From Pseudoxanthomonas jiangsuensis (GTDB taxonomy: Bacteria; Pseudomonadota; Gammaproteobacteria; Xanthomonadales; Xanthomonadaceae), in the NCBI RefSeq assembly GCF_010093185.1, contig NZ_PDWL01000029.1:1-39928 (forward strand): a stretch of DNA of 39,928 nt, in the 5' to 3' direction. Positions within the stretch are counted from its first letter, which is position 1. Each line of letters begins with the position of its first letter. Positions 1 to 11,567 of the stretch are shown piece by piece. The notes beneath the pieces were generated by a model. The model saw only the letters and a list, made by a program, of their open reading frames with translations, did no database searches and was not told the DNA's origin. The position numbers and the translations under genes are program-made.

Positions 1-215
1 ACTACTGGGAACATGCTGTGAGCTATTCTTGTCCATATTTGTTAGAGGTACATGGCGAAGTGCAGATTCAACCCGCTTGGATTTGCTAGTATGGGACCTG
101 TGTAGAAGGAACACAGCCGGTGGGGGGCCGGGCCTATGGTTGTATTGCACACCCCCCCCCCCCCGATACGATACCGGGGGCCGCGCTCCCCCCCGCCCCC
201 CCCCCGGGAACCGCC
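1..215. other. Low-GC left edge and poly-C leader before coq7
   Basis: Bases 1-120 are visibly poorer in G+C (about half) than the rest of the window. They are followed by homopolymer-rich sequence: 13 C at 152-164, G5 at 176-180, C7 at 188-194 and C10 at 196-205. No convincing gene is seen here; open frames through it are extensions of coq7 or its shadows. It probably contains the coq7 upstream region, but the composition change and long C runs could also mark a contig end or sequencing error. A weak GGGAA (206-210) precedes the coq7 start. Confidence 0.5.
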
Positions 216-860
216 ATGCCCGCCGCCGTCCGCCGCCTGTCCCCGCTCGACCGCGTCCTGGTCGAGGCCCAGCGTGCGCTGGAGACCACCCTGGGCGACC
301 CGCCGGCCTCGCGGCCCTGCCCGGCCCGGGCCGCGGACCCGGTCCTGCCCAAGCCGGCCCGGCGCCACGCCGCGGGGCTGATGCGGATCAACCACGTCGG
401 CGAGGTCTGCGCCCAGGGCCTGTACTTCGGCCAGGCGGCGGTGGCCCGCGACCCGGCTACCCGCGGGCACCTGCTCGACGCGGCCCAGGAGGAGACCGAC
501 CACCTGGCCTGGTGCGCGCAGCGCCTGCGCGAGCTGGACAGCCGGCCCAGCCTGTTCAACCCGCTGTGGTACGCCGGCAGCTATGCGATCGGCACCCTGG
601 CGGGACTGCGCGGGGACGGCTGGAACCTGGGCTTCGTGGTCGAGACCGAGCGCCAGGTCGAGGCCCACCTGGACGAGCACCTGGAGTCGCTGCCGGCCGC
701 CGACGAGCGCAGCCGCGAGATCATCCGGGTGATGAAGGCCGACGAGGCCCGCCACGCCGACCATGCCCAGGAGGCCGGGGCGAAGGTGCTGCCGCCGCCG
801 ATCCCGCAGGCGATGGCCCTGGCCTCCAAGCTGATGAAGCTGGTTGCCTACCGGCTCTGA
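216..860 (+). CDS. coq7: 2-nonaprenyl-3-methyl-6-methoxy-1,4-benzoquinol hydroxylase (Coq7)
   Basis: Membrane-associated di-iron monooxygenase that adds the C6 hydroxyl in ubiquinone synthesis (known for the COQ7/CAT5 family). The 214-residue product has the ferritin-like ligand set: Glu63 in RINHVGEVC, ExxH at 93-96 (ETDH), Glu145 in VVETER, and ExxH at 177-180 (EARH). Length fits bacterial Coq7 of about 210-220 residues. The ATG at 216 is chosen because the frame upstream (to 120) reads through poly-C sequence and encodes Pro/Ala-rich nonsense. It is convergent with the sugE-type gene, only 19 bases away. Some bacteria use UbiF for this step, so this is the Coq7-type lineage. Identification is firm; the start is less so. 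Confidence 0.93.
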   Translation: MPAAVRRLSPLDRVLVEAQRALETTLGDPPASRPCPARAADPVLPKPARRHAAGLMRINHVGEVCAQGLYFGQAAVARDPATRGHLLDAAQEETDHLAWCAQRLRELDSRPSLFNPLWYAGSYAIGTLAGLRGDGWNLGFVVETERQVEAHLDEHLESLPAADERSREIIRVMKADEARHADHAQEAGAKVLPPPIPQAMALASKLMKLVAYRL

Positions 861-879
861 GCGGCCGCAGCGGCGACCG

Positions 880-1200
880 TCAGGCGGGCGACGCCAGCTT
901 CAACCCGATCACCCCGGCCACGATCAGGCCGATGCACGCCAGCCGCGCCGGCGAGGCGCTCTCGCCCAGCAGGACGATGCCCATCAGCGCCACGCCACAG
1001 GCGCCCACGCCGGTCCAGATCGCATAGGCCGTGCCCACCGGGATGGTGCGCAAGGCCAGGGTCAGCAGGTACAGGCTGACCGCGGCGGCCGCGGCGGTGC
1101 CCAGGCTCGGCCACAGCCGAGTGAAGCCCTCGGTGTGCTTGAGCCCGAGGGCGAAGGCGATCTCGAACAGGCCGGCCAGCAACAGGTAGATCCAGGACAT
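880..1200 (-). CDS. sugE: SMR-family guanidinium exporter (SugE/Gdx type)
   Basis: A 106-residue, four-helix small multidrug resistance protein that works as an antiparallel dimer in the inner membrane. The sequence fits the SugE/Gdx branch rather than EmrE: an N-terminal [13 protein letters not shown] with the proton/substrate Glu13, then [25 protein letters not shown] and [11 protein letters not shown]. Gdx proteins export guanidinium in exchange for protons (established for the E. coli and Clostridiales members). The ATG at 1200 has a GAGGAG site just upstream (about 1208-1213). A guanidine-II riboswitch and terminator lie in the leader at 1244-1327, which independently supports guanidinium as the substrate. 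It lies downstream of speD on the same strand but is separated from it by the terminator. Confidence 0.93.
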   Translation of the reverse strand: MSWIYLLLAGLFEIAFALGLKHTEGFTRLWPSLGTAAAAAVSLYLLTLALRTIPVGTAYAIWTGVGACGVALMGIVLLGESASPARLACIGLIVAGVIGLKLASPA

Positions 1201-1243
1201 CGTCGTGCTCCTCGGTCTCCGGCCGCGCCCGTGCGGCGCGGCC

Positions 1244-1284
1244 AAAAACGAAACGGCCCGGAGCGCTGGGCTCCGGACCGCCGT
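1244..1284 (-). terminator. Intrinsic terminator, expression platform of the sugE riboswitch
   Basis: On the minus strand a two-part stem forms: ACGGC (1284-1280) with GCCGT (1257-1253), and CCGGAGC (1276-1270) with GCTCCGG (1264-1258). The loop is five bases and a GGT bulge separates the two parts. A U-rich tail follows (TTTCGTTTTT, 1253-1244). The 5' arm reuses the loop and 3' strand of riboswitch hairpin P2, so the two folds compete. It would also end speD transcripts. Confidence 0.8.
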
Positions 1285-1327
1285 CGGTCTTCGTCTGCGG
1301 CTTGCGCCGCACGCGGGCCGTCCCGCG
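1276..1327 (-). promoter_or_regulatory. Guanidine-II (mini-ykkC) riboswitch upstream of sugE
   Basis: Two hairpins with identical ACGG tetraloops are visible on the minus strand. P1 is CGCGGG (1327-1322), ACGG, CCCGCG (1317-1312). P2 is GACCG (1289-1285), ACGG, CGGTC (1280-1276). The 22-base linker can itself fold as TGCGGC-GCAA-GCCGCA (1311-1296). Two stems with ACGR loops and a 7-40 base linker are the defining pattern of the guanidine-II riboswitch, which commonly precedes SugE/Gdx genes. Guanidinium binding should stabilise the loop-loop dimer, keep P2 folded and prevent the overlapping terminator, switching sugE on. The architecture is seen in the sequence; the mechanism is inferred. Confidence 0.85.
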
Positions 1328-1391
1328 CATGTCGTGGCGCCATCCTGCCGTGGCGCGTCTGAATCGGCGCGCACCGGCAGCCCCGGCCGGG

Positions 1392-2195
1392 TCACTCCAC
1401 CAGGTTGCGCCCGTGGAACAGCTCCTCGATCTCGCGCTTGAGCAGCGCCTCCACCCGCATCCGCTCCTTGAACGAGAGGTTGCGCGCCTTCTCCTCGAAC
1501 AGGTACGTGTCCAGGTCGAATTCCTTCAGGTGCATCTTCGTGTGGAAGATGTTCTCCTGGTAGACGTTGACGTCGATCATCTCGTAGCGCGACTTGATGT
1601 TCTTGGCCAGATAGTCCTGGATCGAGTTGATCTTGTGGTCGATGTAGTGCTTCTTGCCCTTTATGTCGCGGGTGAAGCCACGCACGCGATAGTCCATCAC
1701 CACGATGTCGGACTCGAAGCTCTCGATCAGGTAGTTCAGCGCCTTCAGCGGCGAGATCACCCCGCAGGTGGCCACGTCGATGTCCGCGCGGAAGGTGGCG
1801 ATGCCGTTCTGCGGGTGCGTCTCCGGGTAGGTGTGGACGGTGATGTGGCTCTTGTCCATGTGCGCCACCACCGCGTCGGAGATCACCTCCTTGCCGGCCT
1901 GCTTCTTGTCGATCACCGGCTCCTCGGAGATGAGGATGGTCACCGACGCACCCTGCGGGTCGTAGTCCTGGCGGGCCACGTTGAGGATGTTGGCGCCGAT
2001 GATCTGGGCCACGTCGGTCAGGATCTGGGTCAGGCGGTCGGCGTTGTAGGCCTCATCGATGTACTCGATGTAGCGCTGGCGCTCGTCCTCGGAGACCGCG
2101 TAGCAGACGTCGTAGATGTTGAAGCTCAGCGCCTTGGTGAGATTGTTGAAGCCTTGCAGCCTCAGGCGCGGCAGGGGTTTGACCACGGCGGTCAT
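1392..2195 (-). CDS. speD: S-adenosylmethionine decarboxylase proenzyme
   Basis: Pyruvoyl-dependent enzyme that decarboxylates SAM to supply the aminopropyl donor for spermidine. The 267-residue protein is the long E. coli-type (class 1A) form. Autocleavage should occur at Lys115-Ser116 in [13 protein letters not shown]; this Ser becomes the pyruvoyl group. Other family blocks are [46 protein letters not shown] and [13 protein letters not shown]. The ATG at 2195 has AGAGG at 2197-2201 on the minus strand. It is divergent from clp across 126 bases, the arrangement known in Xanthomonas. A CATAAT -10-like box at 2221-2226 is a plausible promoter. Confidence 0.96.
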   Translation of the reverse strand: MTAVVKPLPRLRLQGFNNLTKALSFNIYDVCYAVSEDERQRYIEYIDEAYNADRLTQILTDVAQIIGANILNVARQDYDPQGASVTILISEEPVIDKKQAGKEVISDAVVAHMDKSHITVHTYPETHPQNGIATFRADIDVATCGVISPLKALNYLIESFESDIVVMDYRVRGFTRDIKGKKHYIDHKINSIQDYLAKNIKSRYEMIDVNVYQENIFHTKMHLKEFDLDTYLFEEKARNLSFKERMRVEALLKREIEELFHGRNLVE

Positions 2196-2321
2196 GCCTC
2201 TGGAGGGTGGGAAACGCGGCATTATGGGCCAAAGCGGATGACGGGGGTATGTCCCGGGCACCCCCCGTTTGCCCGGCGGCCCGCATGCGGCTACCCTTCG
2301 GCATTGCCCCATGACCGCCCC
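2196..2321. promoter_or_regulatory. speD-clp divergent promoter region
   Basis: For leftward speD, CATAAT (2221-2226, minus) fits a -10 box and would give a leader of about 20 bases; its -35 is poor. For rightward clp, TTTGCC (2268-2273) and TACCCT (2292-2297) are spaced by 18 bases. These are reads by eye of GC-rich sequence and are tentative. No TGTGA-N6-TCACA Clp/Crp palindrome is seen, so autoregulation is not evident. Confidence 0.35.
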
Positions 2322-3011
2322 ATGAACGCCAGGAAGCCCGACGCCGTGTCCCCCGTGCGCTTCGCCAGCAGTCCGCTGTCGCTGGACCAGACCGCCGTCG
2401 AACGTTTCCTGGCCCATTGCCAGCGCCGGCGCTACCCCAACCGGACCGACGTGTTCCGCCCGGGCGATCCGGCCGGGACCCTGTACTACGTGGTCAATGG
2501 CTCGGTCAGCATCATCGCGGAGGAAGAGGACGGCCGCGAGCTGGTCCTGGGCTACTACGGCGCCGGCGAGTTCGTCGGCGAGATGGGCCTGTTCATCGAG
2601 TCCGACAGCCGCGAGGTGATCCTGCGCACCCGCAGCGCCTGCGAGCTGGCCGAGATCAGCTACGAGCGCCTGCAGCAGCTGATGCTGGGCCCGCTGTCCG
2701 CGGACGCCCCGCGCCTGCTGTACTCGATCGGCGTGCAGCTCTCGCGCCGGCTGCTGACCACCAGCCGCAAGGCCAGCCGCCTGGCCTTCCTCGACGTGAC
2801 CGACCGGATCGTGCGCACCCTGCACGACCTGTCGCGCGAGCCGGAGGCGATGACCCATCCGCAGGGCACCCAGCTGCGGGTCTCGCGCCAGGAGCTGGCG
2901 CGCCTGGTCGGCTGCTCGCGCGAAATGGCCGGGCGGGTGCTGAAGAAGCTGCAGGCCGACGGCCAGCTGCACGCCCGCGGCAAGACCGTGGTCGTGTACG
3001 GCACCCGCTGA
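2322..3011 (+). CDS. clp: Crp/Fnr-family global regulator Clp
   Basis: A 229-residue transcription factor very close to Xanthomonas campestris Clp along its whole length. Order: cyclic-nucleotide-type beta-roll (about 20-130, with [21 protein letters not shown] and [14 protein letters not shown]), long dimerisation helix (about 130-165, including [15 protein letters not shown]), and a winged HTH with recognition region [24 protein letters not shown] (187-210). In Xanthomonas, Clp binds Crp-like sites and is released from DNA by c-di-GMP, linking quorum signalling to exoenzyme and exopolysaccharide genes; that role is inferred here by homology. The ATG at 2322 has a weak ribosome site; an ATG at 2311 in another frame stops after four codons. 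Confidence 0.95.
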   Translation: MNARKPDAVSPVRFASSPLSLDQTAVERFLAHCQRRRYPNRTDVFRPGDPAGTLYYVVNGSVSIIAEEEDGRELVLGYYGAGEFVGEMGLFIESDSREVILRTRSACELAEISYERLQQLMLGPLSADAPRLLYSIGVQLSRRLLTTSRKASRLAFLDVTDRIVRTLHDLSREPEAMTHPQGTQLRVSRQELARLVGCSREMAGRVLKKLQADGQLHARGKTVVVYGTR

Positions 3012-3025
3012 AGTGCGCGCCGGCG

Positions 3026-3751
3026 CTACGCCGGCTCGCCGCCGCGGTCGCGGCAGCCCCAGTTGAGGATCGGCGTGCCCGCCGGCAGTACCCGGCGGAA
3101 GAACTCCACCCGCGAATGTTTGGGGTTGACCACCACCGGCCGGCGCGCCGCCTGCAGCAGGGGCAGGTCGGCGGTGGAGTCCGAGTAGGCCACGTCGATC
3201 CCGCTGTAGCCGTGCTCGCGCAGCATCCGCATCTTCTCGGCGTTGTGGCAATGGCGGACGGCCTTGACCCCGCCCAGCCGGGGTCCGACCTGGGTGCCGA
3301 TCACCGGCACGTCGGCGTGAGCGACGAAGCCGAGGATCGCCCGCGCCAGCTCCGGCGGCGCCCCGGTCGCCACCACCACCCGGTCGCCACGCGCGCGGTG
3401 CGCGGCGAACACCTCCAGCGCCACCGGCAGCAGCCGCCGCGCGATTTCCTCGCGGTGCCCGGCCACGTAGCGGTCGATCACCCGGTCGAACTCGCGCACC
3501 CGGTGCATGCCGAAGCTGCCGATCCAGACGTAGCCGGAGATGCCCCAGCGCCGGGTCGGCAGGAACGCGACCATCGGCCCCAGCAAAGGCGTGGCCAGCA
3601 GGGCGACCAGGATGCGCAGGGGATTGCGCCGGATCAGCCAGGCGAAAAGATGGCTGCCGGAATCGCCGTCGTACAGGGTGTGGTCGAAGTCGAACACCAC
3701 CAGCGGCGCGTCGGCCGCCGGCTCGGCGCGTGTCGGCCCGGTCGCGCTCAT
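3026..3751 (-). CDS. HAD-IB phosphatase, PgpC/YfhB-like
   Basis: A 241-residue HAD-superfamily hydrolase. Motif I is DFDHTLYD (nucleophile Asp21, acid Asp23), motif II is VVATGAP, and motif III is [12 protein letters not shown] hydrophobic stretch after the first motif (about 43-65, [17 protein letters not shown]) followed by an aromatic-rich segment resembles E. coli PgpC (YfhB), a membrane phosphatidylglycerophosphatase. Soluble phosphoserine-phosphatase-like activity remains possible. The start ATG overlaps the trpC stop by four bases (ATGA, 3748-3751), implying translational coupling to the trp genes, although no tryptophan role is obvious. Superfamily is certain; substrate is inferred. 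Confidence 0.85.
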   Translation of the reverse strand: MSATGPTRAEPAADAPLVVFDFDHTLYDGDSGSHLFAWLIRRNPLRILVALLATPLLGPMVAFLPTRRWGISGYVWIGSFGMHRVREFDRVIDRYVAGHREEIARRLLPVALEVFAAHRARGDRVVVATGAPPELARAILGFVAHADVPVIGTQVGPRLGGVKAVRHCHNAEKMRMLREHGYSGIDVAYSDSTADLPLLQAARRPVVVNPKHSRVEFFRRVLPAGTPILNWGCRDRGGEPA

Positions 3752-4542
3752 GCCTCGAAGAACAGCTGCCGCAAAGCCTCGCCCGGTTCCTCGGCGCGCA
3801 TGAAGGTCTCGCCGACCAGGAACGCGTGCACCCCGGCCGCGCGCATCCTGGCCACGTCGTCCTGGACCAGGATCCCGCTCTCGGTGACCAGCAGGCGGTC
3901 GCGCGGCACCGCGTCCTTCATCTCCAGGGTCACGTCGAGCGAGACCTCGAACGTGCGCAGGTTGCGGTTGTTGATGCCCACCAGCGGCACCGGTACCTGG
4001 ATCGCGCGCTCGAGCTCGTCGATGTCGTGGACCTCGACCAGCACGTCCATGCCCAGCTCCAGCGCCAGCCCGGACAGGTCGGCCAGCTGCTCGTCGCCGA
4101 GCGCGGCGACGATCAGCAGGATGCAGTCCGCGCCCAGGGCCCGGGCCTCGTGCACCTGGTAGGGATCGACGGTGAAATCCTTGCGCAGCACCGGCAGGGT
4201 GCAGGCGGCGCGGGCCTGCCGCAGGTAGTCGTCTTCGCCCTGGAAGAAGTCCACGTCGGTCAGCACCGACAGGCAGGAGGCGCCGCCGAACTCGTAGCTG
4301 ACCGCGATCTCGGCCGGGCGGAAGTCCGGGCGGATCACGCCCTTGGACGGGCTGGCCTTCTTGACCTCGGCGATCACCGCCGGATCGCCGTTGGCGATCG
4401 CCGCCTGCAGGGCGGCGGCGAAGCCGCGCACCGGGCCGGCGTCGCGCGCGCGCGCGGCGACCTCGGCCAGCGGCGCGCGCGCGCGGCGTTCGGCGATCTC
4501 TTCGGCCTTGCGGGCCAGGATGGTCTGCAGGATGTCGCTCAT
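3748..4542 (-). CDS. trpC: Indole-3-glycerol phosphate synthase
   Basis: Closes the indole ring from CdRP in tryptophan synthesis. It is a 264-residue monofunctional TIM barrel, not fused to TrpF as in E. coli. Visible signatures are [18 protein letters not shown] (catalytic Lys61), [27 protein letters not shown] (second catalytic Lys), [13 protein letters not shown] and LLVTESGI. The MSDILQ start at 4542 matches the family N-terminus; a start 20 codons upstream would add an unrelated basic tail. It is 64 bases downstream of trpD and couples to the HAD gene. No leader peptide or attenuator is seen. Confidence 0.96.
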   Translation of the reverse strand: MSDILQTILARKAEEIAERRARAPLAEVAARARDAGPVRGFAAALQAAIANGDPAVIAEVKKASPSKGVIRPDFRPAEIAVSYEFGGASCLSVLTDVDFFQGEDDYLRQARAACTLPVLRKDFTVDPYQVHEARALGADCILLIVAALGDEQLADLSGLALELGMDVLVEVHDIDELERAIQVPVPLVGINNRNLRTFEVSLDVTLEMKDAVPRDRLLVTESGILVQDDVARMRAAGVHAFLVGETFMRAEEPGEALRQLFFEA

Positions 4543-4606
4543 GGATCGGTCACGGACGGGTGCGCGGCGGACCGGCATTCTCGCATGAGCCGGCTGGGCC
4601 ACGACG

Positions 4607-5653
4607 TCACGCGGGCATGGCGCTCGCGGCCAGCTCGCGGGTGGTGGCGACGAAGGCCTGCAGGCGCTCGCGCGCCGCGCCGCTGTCGATCGCCGCGCGC
4701 GCGCGGACGATGCCGTCGCCGATGCCTTCGACCACGCCGGCCACGTACAGCGCGGCGGCGGCGTTGAGGGTGACGATGTCGCGCGCCGGGCCGGGCGCGC
4801 CGTCGAGCACGCCCAGCAGCATGCCGCGCGACTCCGCCGCGTCGGCGACCTTGAGGTTGCGGCTGGCGGACATGGCGATGCCGAAGTCCTCCGGGTGCAC
4901 CTCGTACTCGCGGACCACGCCGTCGCGCAGCTCGCCGACCAGGGTGGCCGCGCCCAGCGACAGCTCGTCCATGCCGTCGCGGCCCCACACCACCAGCGCG
5001 CGCTGCGCGCCCAGCTCGTGCAGCACCCGCGCCTGGATGCCGACCAGGTCGGGGTGGAACACGCCCATCAGGATGTTCGGCGCGCCGGCCGGATTGGTCA
5101 GCGGCCCGAGGATGTTGAAGATGGTGCGCACGCCCATCTCCCGCCGCACCGGCGCGACCACCTTCATCGCCGGGTGGTGGATCGGGGCGAACATGAAGCC
5201 GATGCCGCAACGCCCGATCGAGGCGGCGACCTGCTCGGGCTGCAGCTCGATGGAGGCGCCCAGCGCCTCGAGCACGTCGGCGCTGCCGGACTTGGAGGAC
5301 ACGCTGCGGTTGCCGTGCTTGGCGATCCGGGCGCCGGCGGCGGCGGCCACGAACATCGAGCAGGTGGAGATGTTGAAGGTGTGCGAGCCGTCGCCGCCGG
5401 TGCCGACGATGTCGACCAGGTTGCCGCGGTCGGCCACCTCCACCGTGCGCGAGAACTCGCGCATGACCGTGGCCGCGCCGGCGATCTCGCCGACGGTCTC
5501 CTTCTTCACCCGCAGGCCGGTGAGGATGGCCGCGGCCATCACCGGCGAGACCTCGCCGCGCATGATCTGCCGCATCAGCCCGACCATCTCGTCATGGAAG
5601 ATCTCGCGGTGCTCGATCGTGCGCTGCAGGGCTTCCTGGGGGGTGATGGTCAT
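4607..5653 (-). CDS. trpD: Anthranilate phosphoribosyltransferase
   Basis: Transfers phosphoribose from PRPP to anthranilate. The 348-residue protein has the PRPP-binding [14 protein letters not shown] (from 84), the [21 protein letters not shown] block (112-132) and the [12 protein letters not shown] and [11 protein letters not shown] motifs. It lacks a fused TrpG glutaminase domain, and no trpG or trpE lies next to it: the gene upstream on the same strand is atpC. The ATG at 5653 has a GAGAG site. The 206 bases before it contain the atpC terminator and a dispersed hairpin, so trpD probably has its own promoter; none is obvious by eye. Confidence 0.95.
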   Translation of the reverse strand: MTITPQEALQRTIEHREIFHDEMVGLMRQIMRGEVSPVMAAAILTGLRVKKETVGEIAGAATVMREFSRTVEVADRGNLVDIVGTGGDGSHTFNISTCSMFVAAAAGARIAKHGNRSVSSKSGSADVLEALGASIELQPEQVAASIGRCGIGFMFAPIHHPAMKVVAPVRREMGVRTIFNILGPLTNPAGAPNILMGVFHPDLVGIQARVLHELGAQRALVVWGRDGMDELSLGAATLVGELRDGVVREYEVHPEDFGIAMSASRNLKVADAAESRGMLLGVLDGAPGPARDIVTLNAAAALYVAGVVEGIGDGIVRARAAIDSGAARERLQAFVATTRELAASAMPA

Positions 5654-5752
5654 CTCGGCGGCTCTCGGGAAACCCAGCGAGTCTAGCGAAAGCCGGCCAC
5701 TGCCGGGATCGCCCCGCGGCCAAGCATCCCGGCGGCAGGGCAAAGCCGCTGG

Positions 5753-5772
5753 GTCCCGGCCTGCGCCGGGAC
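5753..5772. repeat. Dispersed hairpin with CTGC loop (copy 1)
   Basis: A perfect stem GTCCCGGC/GCCGGGAC around a CTGC loop. Its 16-base core CCCGGCCTGCGCCGGG recurs exactly at 14992-15007, with one change at 38393-38408. It lies between atpC and trpD, beyond the candidate terminator at 5799-5820. It looks like a short intergenic palindromic repeat used as a terminator or mRNA-end element. Confidence 0.55.
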
Positions 5773-5798
5773 GACGGATTCTTGCGGCCGGAACGCAA

Positions 5799-5820
5799 AC
5801 GCCGGCCCTGCGGCCGGCGT
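5799..5820 (-). terminator. Candidate terminator of the atp operon
   Basis: A perfect 9-bp stem ACGCCGGCC/GGCCGGCGT with loop CTGC lies 40 bases after the atpC stop. In the leftward direction it is followed by GTTTGCGTT, a weak U tract. It could work with the hairpin at 5753-5772. Confidence 0.55.
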
Positions 5821-5859
5821 GCGTGGAACTGATTGCTGTACGGCCCCGAGGCCGTCGAT

Positions 5860-6285
5860 TCAGTGCTTGAGGTTGCGGCGCAGGCGCTCCAGCGCCTGCA
5901 GCTGGGCGGTGACCTCGGCCAGGCGCTGCTGCGCCTCGGCCACTTCCATCGCTTCGCTGCGGTTGGCCAGCACCCGCTCGGCCTCTTCCTTGGCCTTGCG
6001 CACCGCGGCCTCGTCGATGTCCTCGGCGCGGATCGCGGTGTCGGCCAGCACGGTCACCACCTGCGGCTGCACCTCGAGGATGCCGCCGGAGATGGCGAAG
6101 TCCAGCTGGGTGCCGTCGGCCTGGGTCACCACCACCTTGCCCGGCTTGAGCCGGGTGATCAGCGGCGCGTGGCGCGGCGCGATGCCCAGCTCGCCCAGCT
6201 CGCCGGTGGCCACGACCAGGGTGGCTTCGCCGCGGAAGATCTCCTGCTCGGCGCTGACGATGTCGCAACGGATGGTGGTGCTCAT
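5860..6285 (-). CDS. atpC: ATP synthase F1 epsilon subunit
   Basis: A 141-residue epsilon subunit: N-terminal beta-sandwich (about 1-88, with [15 protein letters not shown] and [22 protein letters not shown]) and a C-terminal helical hairpin (about 90-141) that acts as the regulatory arm of the rotor in this family. Last gene of the leftward atp operon, 117 bases after atpD. The ATG at 6285 gives the usual length. The helical arm is complete, so epsilon inhibition is expected. Confidence 0.96.
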   Translation of the reverse strand: MSTTIRCDIVSAEQEIFRGEATLVVATGELGELGIAPRHAPLITRLKPGKVVVTQADGTQLDFAISGGILEVQPQVVTVLADTAIRAEDIDEAAVRKAKEEAERVLANRSEAMEVAEAQQRLAEVTAQLQALERLRRNLKH

Positions 6286-6402
6286 GCTTCGCTTCTCTTC
6301 CGTGTCACCGCCGGCCGCAGGCGGCCGATGGCTGGGGATGCGATGCGGATCAGGCGACCCGCATCATGGCGCCTCCCCGCGGGCGGGAAGGCGCGCCGGT
6401 CG

Positions 6403-7932
<1,530 letters not shown>

Positions 7933-7940
7933 TCAACCGC

Positions 7941-8330
7941 TTACTCGCACTTGAGCATCGCGGCGGTCTGGCTGAAGGAGTCGTTGGCGGTCTTGCAGGC
8001 CACTTCCAGACCCGACTTGTCGCTCAGCGACTCCCACTGCGCGCGGGCCTGGTCGACGCCCTGCTGGAAGGCGGCGGCCGAGGCGTTGCCGCCCGACTTC
8101 TCGAAGCAGGCCTTGGCGCGGGCCAGGTAGTCTTCGCAGGCCTGCGGCAGGTTGGACGCGGCCGGAGCGGCGGCGTCCGCGGCAACCGGCGCCGGTTCGG
8201 CGGCGGCCGGAGCGGCGGCGGCCTCGGCGGCCGGAGCCGGGGCGGTTTCGGCGGCCGGGGCTTCGGCTTCCTTCTTGGCGCAGGCGGCCAGCAGTACGGC
8301 CAGGGCGGCGACGGTCATCAGCTTGTTCAT
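7941..8330 (-). CDS. Small Ala/Pro-rich lipoprotein inside the atp operon
   Basis: A 129-residue predicted lipoprotein: signal peptide MNKLMTVAALAVLLAAC with lipobox LAAC (Cys17), an Ala/Pro/Glu-rich linker (about 20-70), then a helical C-terminal domain with four cysteines (in ACEDY, KACFEK, EVACK and LKCE at the end) that could form two disulfides. The domain loosely recalls DUF5339-type proteins; this is from memory and weak. The start at 8330 is favoured over an ATG two codons upstream because AAGGA (8337-8341) lies six bases before it. It sits between atpG and atpD on the same strand. Function is unknown; a periplasmic or membrane-anchored role is inferred from the signal only. Confidence 0.85.
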   Translation of the reverse strand: MNKLMTVAALAVLLAACAKKEAEAPAAETAPAPAAEAAAAPAAAEPAPVAADAAAPAASNLPQACEDYLARAKACFEKSGGNASAAAFQQGVDQARAQWESLSDKSGLEVACKTANDSFSQTAAMLKCE

Positions 8331-8443
8331 GGTCATTCCTTGGTTTCCAGTCGAAGGTCGATCAGGGTCGATTCCAGCACTGCGCGGCGGTGTTCCTTCC
8401 GGGAAGCGACGGCCGCGCACACCAGCCCCGGATTGCTCAAGCG

Positions 8444-9307
8444 TCAGACCGCAGCCGCGCCGCCCACGATCTCGGAGATCTCCTGGGTGATCGCGGCCTG
8501 GCGGGCCTTGTTGTAGACCAGCTGCAGGGTGCCGATCAGCTTGCTGGCGTTGTCGCTGGCGGCCTTCATCGCCACCATCCGCGCGGCGTGCTCCGAGGCC
8601 ACGTTCTCCAGCACTGCCTGGTACACCAGCGACTCGACGTAGCGGGTCAGCACGTGCTCCAGCACGCTGGCCGCGTCGGGCTCGTAGATGTAGTCCCAGT
8701 CGTGGTTCGGCACCCCGGTCTGCGCCGCCGGCAGCGGCAGCAGCTGGTCGAAGGTGGCCTTCTGGCTCATGGTGTTGACGAAGTGGTTGTAGACCACGAA
8801 CACGCGGTCGACCTTGCCCTCGGTGTAGGCGTCCAGCATCACCTTGACCACGCCGACCAGGTCGTCCAGGTGCGGCACGTCGCCCAGGTGGGAGACGCTG
8901 CCGACCATGTTCACCTTGATCCGGCGGAAGAAGGCCTGCGCCTTCTGGCCGATGGTGACCATGTCCACTTCCACGCCCTGCTCATTGAACTGGCGCACTT
9001 CGCCCAGCAGCTTGCGGAACAGGTTGTTGTTCAGGCCGCCGGCCAGGCCGCGGTCGGAGGAGACCACGATGTAGCCGACCCGCCTGACCTGCTCGCGCTG
9101 GACCAGGAACGGGTGCTGGTAGTCGGTATTGGCCTGGGCCAGGTGGCCGATCACCTGCTTCATCGCCTGCGCGTACGGGCGCGAGGTCCGCATCCGGTCC
9201 TGCGCCTTGCGGATCTTGGAGGCCGAGACCATCTCCAGCGCGCGGGTCACCTTGCGGGTGTTCTGCACGCTCTTGATCTTGGTTTTGATTTCGCGTCCGC
9301 CAGCCAT
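8444..9307 (-). CDS. atpG: ATP synthase F1 gamma subunit
   Basis: Central rotor shaft of F1, 287 residues. The N-terminal coiled-coil helix ([35 protein letters not shown]), the core [16 protein letters not shown], and the C-terminal helix ([54 protein letters not shown]) are intact. The ATG at 9307 has a GGAAGAAGAG ribosome site, and the protein starts at the expected MAGGREIK. It lies 87 bases after atpA. Confidence 0.97.
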   Translation of the reverse strand: MAGGREIKTKIKSVQNTRKVTRALEMVSASKIRKAQDRMRTSRPYAQAMKQVIGHLAQANTDYQHPFLVQREQVRRVGYIVVSSDRGLAGGLNNNLFRKLLGEVRQFNEQGVEVDMVTIGQKAQAFFRRIKVNMVGSVSHLGDVPHLDDLVGVVKVMLDAYTEGKVDRVFVVYNHFVNTMSQKATFDQLLPLPAAQTGVPNHDWDYIYEPDAASVLEHVLTRYVESLVYQAVLENVASEHAARMVAMKAASDNASKLIGTLQLVYNKARQAAITQEISEIVGGAAAV

Positions 9308-9394
9308 CTCTTCTTCCCGTGGGGCGGGCCGTGGCCCGCCGTTGGACTTGGTCACCGTCGCGGCGCCCGGCTCATGCCGGCGCCGCGGCGCGGC

Positions 9395-10942
<1,548 letters not shown>

Positions 10943-11026
10943 TTTGGTTTCCTTGGAGTCGCTGGCCCGGGTGGAAGACCCGGTGTTCGCGACCTGAAAA
11001 GTGAACTGTCTGTGCCGGTGCCCGGA

Positions 11027-11554
11027 TCAGCCCGCCAGCGCGGTCTGCAGGCGCGCGAGCTTGCCCTTGAGCGAACCGTCGATCACCACGTCGCCGGCGT
11101 CGATCACCGCGCCACCGATCAGGCCGGCGTCCACCGCGGTCTCCAGCTCGACCTCGCGGCCGAAGCGGCGCTTCAGCGCTGCCTTCAGCGACGCGAGCTC
11201 GTCGGCCGACAAGGCGGTGGCGGAGGTGACCGTGGCCCGGACCACGCGCTGTTCCTCGGCGCGCAGCTGCTCGAACAGCCCGGCGACCTCGGCCAGCAGG
11301 GGCAGGCGCCCGGCCTCGGCCAGCAGGCCGAGGAAGCGGCCGAACGAAGCCTCGGCGCCCTGCGGCGCCAACAGGGCGACCGCCTGCTCGCGGCCCAGTT
11401 CCGGGTTCGACAGCAAGCCGGCCACGCGCGGGTCGGCGGCGACCTGGGCGGAGAAGCCCAGCGCCTGCGACCACGCGTCGACGCGGCCTTCGTCGCGGGC
11501 CGCGCCGAACGCGGCGCGGGCGTACGGACGTGCGAGGGTCAGTGCCTGGCTCAT
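11027..11554 (-). CDS. atpH: ATP synthase F1 delta subunit
   Basis: Peripheral-stalk protein (OSCP homologue) of 175 residues that joins the b subunits to the top of F1. The N-terminal six-helix domain ([26 protein letters not shown]...) and the C-terminal signature [34 protein letters not shown] are visible. It is 13 bases downstream of atpF. Confidence 0.96.
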   Translation of the reverse strand: MSQALTLARPYARAAFGAARDEGRVDAWSQALGFSAQVAADPRVAGLLSNPELGREQAVALLAPQGAEASFGRFLGLLAEAGRLPLLAEVAGLFEQLRAEEQRVVRATVTSATALSADELASLKAALKRRFGREVELETAVDAGLIGGAVIDAGDVVIDGSLKGKLARLQTALAG

Positions 11555-11567
11555 TCAGATCGCTCCG

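Noticed and set aside
29..1027. Long rightward frame across the coq7 region
   Set aside because: It is out of frame with Coq7, Arg/Pro/Gly-rich and has no family features: a GC-rich shadow.
2196..2321. Clp/Crp autoregulatory site
   Set aside because: No TGTGA-N6-TCACA-like palindrome was found in the gap.
5654..5859. Trp attenuator before trpD
   Set aside because: No short leader ORF with Trp codons; the hairpins present are explained by the atpC terminator and the dispersed repeat.
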